6,195 bases of DNA, from positions 1-6,195 of the forward strand of contig JAJPXI010000061.1 of NCBI GenBank assembly GCA_021205585.1. Direction: 5' to 3'. Shown here in pieces: positions 1-5,035 of this stretch. The notes under the pieces were generated by a model, which was given only the letters and a program-made list of their open reading frames with translations, did no database searches and was not told the origin of the DNA. Positions within the stretch are counted from its first letter, which is position 1, and each line of letters starts with the position of its first letter. The translations under genes were made by a program, and so were the position numbers. This stretch comes from Oscillospiraceae bacterium. GTDB lineage: Bacteria > Bacillota > Clostridia > Oscillospirales > Oscillospiraceae.

Positions 1-6
1 CGCAAC

Positions 7-46
7 CTGTTGCATTTTGTCTGATTCTGTTGCGTTTACTCTGAAA
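7..46. repeat. Two adjacent 20-bp imperfect direct repeats
   Basis: Two adjacent 20-bp units (7-26 and 27-46) both begin CTGTTGC and share a TCTGA near the end. By eye 15 of 20 positions match. An inverted copy of the core (GCAAC, 2-6) faces the first unit, and another GCAAC lies at 116-120. A 20-bp period puts the cores on nearly the same helix face, which would fit binding of a protein dimer or multimer. The sequence to the left is missing, so this could be part of a longer array or of a neighbouring gene's control region. No function is claimed. Confidence 0.4.
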
Positions 47-71
47 ATTGACCCCCGGCCCGGATTTTCGC

Positions 72-99
72 AAAAAAGCCCCCTCCCGGCGGGAGGGGG
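72..99 (-). terminator. Rho-independent terminator of the DUF4364/PF06541 operon
   Basis: Read on the minus strand, a perfect 9-bp all-but-one-GC stem (79-87 pairs with 91-99) closes a 3-nt loop and is followed at once by six T residues (complement of 72-77). It lies about 80 nt past the stop codon of the membrane-protein gene at 178, so it most likely ends that operon's transcript. On the plus strand the hairpin is followed by mixed sequence with no immediate T run, so it should act mainly in the minus direction. Confidence 0.88.
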
Positions 100-120
100 A
101 GTCAATCCTTCTTTTGCAAC

Positions 121-173
121 GCACTTTTGGCGGAAAAGTTCCGCCAGCCGCCGCAGACGTATTTAATCAGTGC
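121..173. other. Structured intergenic element with nested inverted repeats
   Basis: An 8-bp perfect stem, TGGCGGAA (128-135) with TTCCGCCA (139-146), closes a 3-nt loop. It sits inside a weaker outer pair, GCACT (121-125) with AGTGC (169-173). On neither strand is the inner hairpin followed by a T run, so it is not itself a canonical terminator. It lies between the membrane-protein stop codon and the terminator, in the 3' untranslated part of the minus-strand mRNA. It could stabilise that mRNA end, or be a short dispersed repeat of the REP or MITE kind. The sequence alone cannot decide between these. Confidence 0.4.
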
Positions 174-177
174 TTCC

Positions 178-1026
178 CTAGGAATTTTTCCGACGGGACT
201 GTTTAAGGGTTTCGCCCAGCTGGTCGTGGAACCGGCGCAGCTCCGCCAGGGTGGGGGCGGCCCGGCGGGCGGACAGCTTGCTGTAACGGTTCAGGAACCG
301 GCGGGCGGAGCGCTCCGTGCGCGCCAGCAGTTCGTCATAGCCCCGCTGGAGATGGGCCACCTGTTCCCGGCGCCTGGTCTCGGTAGCGGCCCGGCGGGCG
401 GACAAATCCTCCCGGACGCCCTGGAGCGCGTCCTCCAACTCCGCCCGGCCCAGGGCCAGCTGCACCCGGGCCTTCTCCAGCCGGCCCAGCAGCCGAACCG
501 ACAGGGCCAGCTTGCGGATGGTGGTGATTATGTCGGCCAGCAGGACGGCCGCCAGCGCCGCTGCCAGCAGATAGCGCGCCTGGAGGGGAATTTTCAAAAT
601 GAGCGTTTCGGTGACGGGGTGAACCCAGTACAAAATCACATAGGCCAGGATCCCCCAGGTCAGGCTGACCGACAGGCAGATGCGGCCGTGAAGGTTAAAG
701 CGATTTGCGCTGTAATCCCAATATTTCATATGGGTGGTGGTCTCCAGCAGCCAGCCCACAAGGTACTCCCAGGCCGACATGCACACGGTGGCCACCAGGT
801 AGAACAGCAGGGGGGAGCCCATAAAGGGGGCGAACCAGCAGATCATCATCAGCACCCCCACCCCGTAGATGGGGCAGACGGGGCCGAGGAGGAACCCCCG
901 GGGCACCAGGTTTTTGGACTTGATGGAGCAGTAAGCCGTCTCCATGCACCAGCCCAAAAAAGAGTACAGAATAAAATAGAGGAACAGCAGATGCAGAGGC
1001 TGCCCGAACAAGATCGGCTCAGTCAT
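178..1026 (-). CDS. Putative ABC-transporter type IV / CmpB-like membrane protein (PF06541) with C-terminal coiled coil
   Basis: A 282-residue integral membrane protein. Hydrophobic segments lie at about residues 11-29, 45-68, 72-94, 116-134 and 150-170. Features of the PF06541 family are visible: FLGWCMET near 23-30, the RGFLLGPVCPIYG block at 43-55, and WDYS...NLHGRICL at 103-118. Despite the Pfam name, members lack an ATPase domain and their transport role is unproven, so no substrate is assigned. From about residue 175 to 282 the protein is strongly charged and helical, rich in Arg, Glu, Leu and Ala, and probably forms a cytoplasmic coiled coil. The ATG at 1026 follows a perfect AGGAGG (complement of 1033-1038) with 6-nt spacing. 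It overlaps the end of the upstream DUF4364 gene by 8 nt, so the two are probably co-translated. The family call is firm; the function is unknown. Confidence 0.82.
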   Translation of the reverse strand: MTEPILFGQPLHLLFLYFILYSFLGWCMETAYCSIKSKNLVPRGFLLGPVCPIYGVGVLMMICWFAPFMGSPLLFYLVATVCMSAWEYLVGWLLETTTHMKYWDYSANRFNLHGRICLSVSLTWGILAYVILYWVHPVTETLILKIPLQARYLLAAALAAVLLADIITTIRKLALSVRLLGRLEKARVQLALGRAELEDALQGVREDLSARRAATETRRREQVAHLQRGYDELLARTERSARRFLNRYSKLSARRAAPTLAELRRFHDQLGETLKQSRRKNS

Positions 1027-1564
1027 GGGGTTCCTCCTGCGTGGAAAAGGCGGCCAGCACGGCCCGATATATCCGATGGGGATCCCGCCGGAAGGCGGCG
1101 ACCATGTCCTCGGCCTGCTTTTGAGTGGGGCAGTACATCTCCAGTGCCATCAGGCCGCCCCGGCTGTCCTCCAGGTTGGCCCGGAGGGCAACGCCACCCT
1201 CCGCCCGGGGCAGAATCTCCGCGCGTGCCTGGTTTTCCAGGCGCAGCCGGGCGTTCATGCGTTCCAAATTGCCGTCGCACTTCCGGCGCAGGGAAAAGGC
1301 CAGCTGATCCTGGGTGATGCGCCCGTCCCGGCGGCCCTTGTCCGTGATGGCATATTGCTGGTTCTCCAGGCGTACATGGCCGGTCTCCACCAGGCCGGAC
1401 ACCGCCTGCACAAATTCAAAGTAGTCCACGCCCCCGTCGCACAGGCTCAAATCGGTTAGTTGGGAGAAGTCGATGGGGTACTCCACCCGGTCCAGCAGGT
1501 AGAGCACCAGAATCTTGATGTCCATTTTGTCATGGATAAAGCCAGGCGGCATAACAAAGCCCAT
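1019..1564 (-). CDS. DUF4364 family protein, winged-helix-like N-terminus
   Basis: A 181-residue soluble protein that I recognise as DUF4364 (PF14277) from the opening GFIHDKMDIKILVLYLL (8-24). The first 80 residues read like a winged helix: helix 15-27, a second helix near 33-41, a possible recognition helix 47-61, then a wing containing YAITDKG (71-77), a pattern common in MarR and PadR-type regulators. Residues 84-115 look helical and charged, and 125-181 look like a small alpha/beta domain. DNA binding is inference. I chose the ATG at 1564 because GGGGAG (complement of 1570-1575) lies 5 nt upstream; an ATG at 1552 is a weaker alternative. A start at 1690 would put this gene's own promoter inside the coding region. 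It is first gene of a two-gene operon and is divergent from glgB. Confidence 0.8.
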   Translation of the reverse strand: MGFVMPPGFIHDKMDIKILVLYLLDRVEYPIDFSQLTDLSLCDGGVDYFEFVQAVSGLVETGHVRLENQQYAITDKGRRDGRITQDQLAFSLRRKCDGNLERMNARLRLENQARAEILPRAEGGVALRANLEDSRGGLMALEMYCPTQKQAEDMVAAFRRDPHRIYRAVLAAFSTQEEPHD

Positions 1565-1571
1565 CCTTTCT

Positions 1572-1584
1572 CCCCGGCGCGGGG
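1572..1584 (-). promoter_or_regulatory. Small hairpin overlapping the DUF4364 ribosome site
   Basis: CCCCG and CGGGG (1572-1576 and 1580-1584) form a 5-bp GC stem with a 3-nt loop in the minus-strand leader. In the mRNA the second arm contains most of the GGGGAG ribosome site that serves the ATG at 1564. The fold could lower or modulate translation, but a 5-bp stem in a GC-rich genome may also be chance. Confidence 0.35.
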
Positions 1585-1600
1585 CGGCGATATGGGCAGT

Positions 1601-1629
1601 ATTATACCTGAAATCCGCCGGGAAAACAA
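1601..1629 (-). promoter_or_regulatory. Sigma-A-type promoter of the DUF4364 operon
   Basis: On the minus strand a perfect -10 box TATAAT (complement of 1601-1606) lies exactly 17 nt downstream of TTGTTT (complement of 1624-1629), a fair -35 box. Transcription would start near 1594, leaving a leader of about 30 nt before the ATG at 1564. Box quality, spacing and position all fit a housekeeping promoter. Confidence 0.8.
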
Positions 1630-1704
1630 GTGGAAGGGATTGCCACCCGCGGAAATCAGTTTTGCGCCTGGTGAAAGACAACTGGAGCATTTTTTCTTCT
1701 GGTT

Positions 1705-1720
1705 AAAAATTTTTTCAAAT
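1705..1720. promoter_or_regulatory. AT-rich tract between the divergent promoters, possible UP element
   Basis: A run of A residues joined to a run of T residues (palindromic AAAAATTTTT at 1705-1714) stands out in an otherwise GC-rich window. It lies about 50-66 nt upstream of the expected glgB transcription start, where the distal part of an RNA polymerase alpha-subunit contact (UP element) can sit. It may equally be a bent spacer or a site for a nucleoid protein. Confidence 0.35.
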
Positions 1721-1735
1721 CCCGTCCGATTTCCT

Positions 1736-1764
1736 TTGATTTTACGCGGAAGATATGGTATTAT
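1736..1764 (+). promoter_or_regulatory. Sigma-A-type promoter of the glgBCD operon, extended -10
   Basis: TTGATT (1736-1741) and TATTAT (1759-1764) are separated by 17 nt, and a TGG directly before the -10 box makes it an extended -10. Transcription should start near 1771, giving a leader of about 98 nt before the glgB ATG. I saw no clear match to a catabolite-repression (cre) site around it. It is the only strong plus-strand promoter I see ahead of glgB, glgC and glgD. Confidence 0.78.
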
Positions 1765-1792
1765 ATATTTATATAGAAGAAAGCACAAATGA

Positions 1793-1868
1793 GCGCCCGC
1801 TCCGGCGGGGCGCGGAATCGGCGGCGGGGCCGGGACGGCCATGCCGCCGGGAAGGGAGGAGAACTCCT
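1793..1868 (+). promoter_or_regulatory. GC-rich structured leader of glgB mRNA with ribosome site in an inverted repeat
   Basis: The leader holds two stems. GCGCCC (1793-1798) pairs with GGGCGC (1808-1813). CGGCGGC (1819-1825) pairs with GCCGCCG (1843-1849), enclosing a nested GGCC/GGCC pair (1828-1831 with 1837-1840). The glgB ribosome site AGGAG (1857-1861) is then part of a short inverted repeat with CTCCT (1864-1868) that abuts the ATG at 1869. The second large stem ends 7 nt before the ribosome site. There is no T run, so a transcription attenuator is not supported. Translational control through folding is possible, but GC-rich sequence folds easily. Confidence 0.4.
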
Positions 1869-3764
1869 ATGGAAAATTTAGATTCATTTCGCCTGTGGCG
1901 GCAGATGGGGGCCCACCCCTGCTGCGTAGAGGGGCAGGAGGGCTGGCACTTCCGGGTGTGGGCGCCCAACGCCAGGCAGGTCTGCGTCATGGGCGACTTC
2001 AACGGCTGGCAGGCCGATGCCGCCCCCATGGAGCGGCTGGAGGGGGGACAGTGGGAGCTGTTTGTCCCCGGCGCCCAGGAGGGCAGCCTGTACCAGTACG
2101 CCGTCCACACCAAGGACGGCCGGATGGTGGGCAAGGCCGACCCCTATGCCTTTCAGAACGAACAGCGCCCCGGCGGGGCCTCCCGTCTGCGGCGGCTGGA
2201 GGGCTACCAGTGGGGGGACGGGGCCTGGCTGCGCTGGCGCGCCAAGCATCTGGTGTACGATAACCCACTGAATATTTACGAGGTGCATCTCGGCTCCTGG
2301 CGGCGCACCGGGGAGGGAGAGTTCCTGTCCTACCGGGACATCGCCCAGTACCTGGTTCCCTACGTCAAGGAGATGGGCTTCACCCATGTGGAGCTGCTGC
2401 CCGTGACGGAGCACCCCCTGGACGCCTCCTGGGGCTACCAGTGTACCGGCTACTTCGCCGCCACCAACCGCTTCGGCGACCCCCAGGACTTCATGTACCT
2501 GGTGGACCAGCTGCATCAGGCGGGAATCGGGGTGCTGCTGGACTGGGTGCCCGCCCACTTTCCCAAGGACGCCTACGGCCTGTATGAATTTGACGGACAA
2601 CCCCTGTACGAGTACGCCGACCCCCGAAAGGGAGAACACTACGAATGGGGGACGCGGGTATTTGACTTTGGCCGGGAGGAGGTGCGGCAGTTCCTGATTT
2701 CCTCCGCCCTGTTCTGGCTGGAGGAGTACCACATTGACGGCCTGCGGGTGGACGCCGTGGCCTCCATGCTCTACCTGGACTATGACCGCCAGGACGGCCA
2801 GTGGCTGCCCAATGTCCACGGGGGCAACGGCAATTTAGAGGCGGTGGAGTTTTTGCAGCAGCTGAACCAGACGGTATTTGCCAACCACCCGGATGTGCTG
2901 ATGATCGCCGAGGAGTCCACCGCTTGGCCCAAGGTGTCCGCCCCGGTTTACGACGGGGGGCTGGGCTTTAACCTGAAGTGGAACATGGGCTGGATGAACG
3001 ATCTGTGCCACTATATCAAGCTGAACCCCTATTTCCGCCAGCACAACCACAAGGACATCACCTTCTCTCTGATGTACGCCTTTTCCGAGCAGTTTGTCCT
3101 GCCCCTGTCCCACGACGAGGTGGTGCATATGAAGGGCTCCCTGCTGAATAAAATGCCGGGGACGGACGAGGAGAAGTTCGCCGGCGTGCGGGCCTTTTAC
3201 ACCTATATGCTGACCCATCCGGGGAAGAAGCTGCTGATGATGGGCAGCGAGTTCGGCCAGTGGAACGAGTGGCACTTTGAGCAGTCCCTGGACTGGCACC
3301 TGCTGGACCAGCAGGACGAGGACGGGGAGCGCCACCGCCAGCTCCAGCGCTTTTTCCAGGCGGCCAACGCCTTCTATCTCGACTCCCCCGCCCTGTGGCA
3401 GCAGGACTTTGCCTGGGAGGGATTTGAGTGGATCTGCGCCGACGACGCCAACGGCAACACGGCCATCTTCCGGCGCATCGACAAAAAGGGCCGCTCCCTT
3501 ATCGTGGCGGTCAACTTCTCCCCGGTGTTCCGGGCCGGCTACCGCGTCGGCGTCCCCAGGCCGGGCCGCTACCGGGAGGTGTTCAACAGCGATTTGGAGG
3601 AGTTCGGCGGCGGAGGCCGCCAAAACGGGGAGCAAACAACCGAGCGCGTCCCCTGCCACGGGCAGGAGCAGTCCCTGCGGGTGGACATCCCGCCCCTGGG
3701 GGCGGTGGTGCTCAAGTGCGTCAAGGCCTTCCCCGTGCGGAAGAAAAAGCCGGACGCCGAGTAA
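1869..3764 (+). CDS. glgB: 1,4-alpha-glucan branching enzyme GlgB (GH13 family)
   Basis: Cuts alpha-1,4-linked glucan chains and rejoins the piece by an alpha-1,6 bond, making the branches of glycogen in the cytoplasm. The 631 residues match the shorter, Bacillus-like form of the family. A CBM48-type N-terminal domain (about 20-105, with FRVWAPNA and GDFNGW) precedes the GH13 barrel. All four GH13 regions are intact: DWVPAH (225-230), GLRVDAVASM with nucleophile Asp295, AEES with acid/base Glu348, and SHDE (414-417) with the transition-state Asp416. The C-terminal beta domain runs from about 525 and ends in a short basic tail. The ATG at 1869 follows AGGAG by 7 nt. The frame stays open upstream to 1755, but that start would overlap the -10 box. 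glgC follows after a 59-nt gap with no terminator, so the genes are probably one operon. Confidence 0.97.
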   Translation: MENLDSFRLWRQMGAHPCCVEGQEGWHFRVWAPNARQVCVMGDFNGWQADAAPMERLEGGQWELFVPGAQEGSLYQYAVHTKDGRMVGKADPYAFQNEQRPGGASRLRRLEGYQWGDGAWLRWRAKHLVYDNPLNIYEVHLGSWRRTGEGEFLSYRDIAQYLVPYVKEMGFTHVELLPVTEHPLDASWGYQCTGYFAATNRFGDPQDFMYLVDQLHQAGIGVLLDWVPAHFPKDAYGLYEFDGQPLYEYADPRKGEHYEWGTRVFDFGREEVRQFLISSALFWLEEYHIDGLRVDAVASMLYLDYDRQDGQWLPNVHGGNGNLEAVEFLQQLNQTVFANHPDVLMIAEESTAWPKVSAPVYDGGLGFNLKWNMGWMNDLCHYIKLNPYFRQHNHKDITFSLMYAFSEQFVLPLSHDEVVHMKGSLLNKMPGTDEEKFAGVRAFYTYMLTHPGKKLLMMGSEFGQWNEWHFEQSLDWHLLDQQDEDGERHRQLQRFFQAANAFYLDSPALWQQDFAWEGFEWICADDANGNTAIFRRIDKKGRSLIVAVNFSPVFRAGYRVGVPRPGRYREVFNSDLEEFGGGGRQNGEQTTERVPCHGQEQSLRVDIPPLGAVVLKCVKAFPVRKKKPDAE

Positions 3765-3823
3765 AACCAGCGCCGCGCAAAGGCAACACCGCGATACCGA
3801 TTTTTATGAAAGCAGGTGAAGGG

Positions 3824-5035
3824 ATGAAAAAAGAATGCGTCGCCATGCTCCTGGCCGGGGGCCAGGGCAGCCGGCTCTACGCCCTGACCAGCCATGTGGC
3901 AAAGCCCGCCGTCCCCTTCGGCGGAAAATACCGTATCATCGATTTCCCCCTGTCCAACTGCATTAACTCCGGCATCGACACCGTGGGGGTGCTGACCCAG
4001 TACCAGCCTCTGGAGCTCAACGCCTACCTGGGCAGCGGCCAGCCCTGGGATCTGGACCGCTCCGACGGGGGCGTCCATGTGCTGCCCCCCTACGTCCAGG
4101 CGGGGGATCAGGGCACCTGGTACAAGGGCACCGCCAACGCCATCTATCAGAACATCGGTTTTTTGGAGCTGTATGACCCGGAGTATGTGCTGATCCTCTC
4201 CGGGGATCACATCTATAAGATGGATTACAGCCGCCTGATTCGCCGCCACAAGGAAAGCGGCGCGGCCTGCACCATCTCGGTGCTGGAGGTGCCCATGGAG
4301 GACGCCAGCCGCTTCGGCATCATGGAGACGGACGGGGCGGGCCGGGTGACCCGGTTTCAGGAAAAGCCCTCCCAGCCCAAAAGCAACCTGGCCTCCATGG
4401 GAATCTATGTGTTCACCTGGAGCAAGCTGCGCAGTTACCTGGAGGCCGACGAGGCCGACGAGGCCTCCAGCAACGACTTCGGCAAAAACATCATCCCCGC
4501 CATGCTGGAGGCCGGGGAACACCTGGGAACCTACCGGTTCTCCGGCTACTGGAAGGACGTGGGCACCATCCGCTCCCTGTGGGACGCCAACATGGATATG
4601 CTCTGCCCCACCGCCGGCTTCGAGTTGTACGACGAGGAGTGGCCCATCTATGCCCGCAGTCCCGTCCGCCCGCCCCACGTCACCGGCGTCCACGCCGACG
4701 TGTCTCACAGCTTGTTGACCGGCGGCTGCGTGGTGGATGGCACGGTGAAGGACAGCGTGCTGTTCCACTCGGTCACCGTGGAGCCGGGGGCCTACATCTG
4801 CTCCAGCGTACTGATGCCCGGCTCGGTGGTCAAGGCCGGGGCCCGGGTGGAGTACACCATTGTGGCCGAGCGGGCCGTCATCGGCGAGGGCGCCGTGGTG
4901 GGCGGCGCGCCGGGAGAGGGAGAAGAGCCGGAGATCGCTGTGGTGGCCTCCGACCTTCTGGTGGCCCCCGGCGCCCATGTGGCCCCCGGCGCTATGATTC
5001 AAGAGAATGTGGAAGGAGGCGCGAAGCATGAATGA
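3824..5035 (+). CDS. glgC: Glucose-1-phosphate adenylyltransferase, catalytic subunit GlgC
   Basis: Makes ADP-glucose and pyrophosphate from glucose-1-phosphate and ATP, the committed step of bacterial glycogen synthesis. The 403-residue protein has an intact nucleotidyltransferase domain: AGGQGSRL (11-18), AKPAVPFGGKYRIIDF (26-41), SGDHIYKMDY (126-135) with metal-binding Asp128, EKP (180-182) for the sugar phosphate, and GYWKDVGT (241-248). Lys27 matches the position of the E. coli fructose-1,6-bisphosphate-site lysine. A left-handed beta-helix with hexapeptide-like repeats runs from about 285 to the end. The ATG at 3824 has AGGTGA (3814-3819) 4 nt upstream, a moderate ribosome site; an in-frame ATG at 3806 has none. 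The end overlaps glgD by 8 nt. A 9-bp tandem repeat encodes the acidic loop 207-214. Confidence 0.96.
   Translation: MKKECVAMLLAGGQGSRLYALTSHVAKPAVPFGGKYRIIDFPLSNCINSGIDTVGVLTQYQPLELNAYLGSGQPWDLDRSDGGVHVLPPYVQAGDQGTWYKGTANAIYQNIGFLELYDPEYVLILSGDHIYKMDYSRLIRRHKESGAACTISVLEVPMEDASRFGIMETDGAGRVTRFQEKPSQPKSNLASMGIYVFTWSKLRSYLEADEADEASSNDFGKNIIPAMLEAGEHLGTYRFSGYWKDVGTIRSLWDANMDMLCPTAGFELYDEEWPIYARSPVRPPHVTGVHADVSHSLLTGGCVVDGTVKDSVLFHSVTVEPGAYICSSVLMPGSVVKAGARVEYTIVAERAVIGEGAVVGGAPGEGEEPEIAVVASDLLVAPGAHVAPGAMIQENVEGGAKHE
4442..4465 (+). repeat. 9-bp tandem repeat inside glgC
   Basis: The unit GAGGCCGAC occurs twice in perfect tandem, followed by a partial third copy (GAGGCC). It encodes EADEADEA at residues 207-214 of GlgC, in a surface-loop region between two conserved blocks. 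The unit is three codons long, so gain or loss by replication slippage would keep the frame and change only the loop length. Confidence 0.75.

Noticed and set aside
1..165. End of a plus-strand gene entering from the left (one frame stays open to about 165)
   Set aside because: The frame would run through the terminator hairpin and has no recognisable content. The other two plus frames stop by positions 24 and 44. A gene ending in one of those cannot be excluded but is not supported.
127..1317. A 396-codon plus-strand open frame across the minus-strand operon
   Set aside because: It is antisense to two well-supported genes, starts at a TTG without a ribosome site, shows no recognisable domain and is full of low-complexity Gly, Pro and Gln. 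Long antisense frames are expected in GC-rich coding DNA.
1565..1690. A longer DUF4364 protein starting at 1690
   Set aside because: That start would place the TATAAT promoter within the coding region, and the extra residues do not belong to the family.
1755..1868. An upstream extension of GlgB by 38 residues
   Set aside because: The start would overlap the -10 box, the added residues are not GlgB-like, and the ATG at 1869 has a good ribosome site.
1884..3659. Long minus-strand open frames opposite glgB (1884-2819 and 2835-3659)
   Set aside because: They are shadows of glgB, with no domains and no plausible promoter or ribosome site.
3428..3823. An extension of GlgC into the glgB coding region
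   Set aside because: The extra 132 residues are an out-of-frame reading of glgB. The GlgC family begins at the MKKECVAMLLAGG position.
3569..5029. A 486-codon minus-strand open frame across glgC
   Set aside because: It lies opposite the intact glgC and the end of glgB, is rich in His, Gly and Ala, and has no recognisable motif. It mirrors the codon pattern of glgC.
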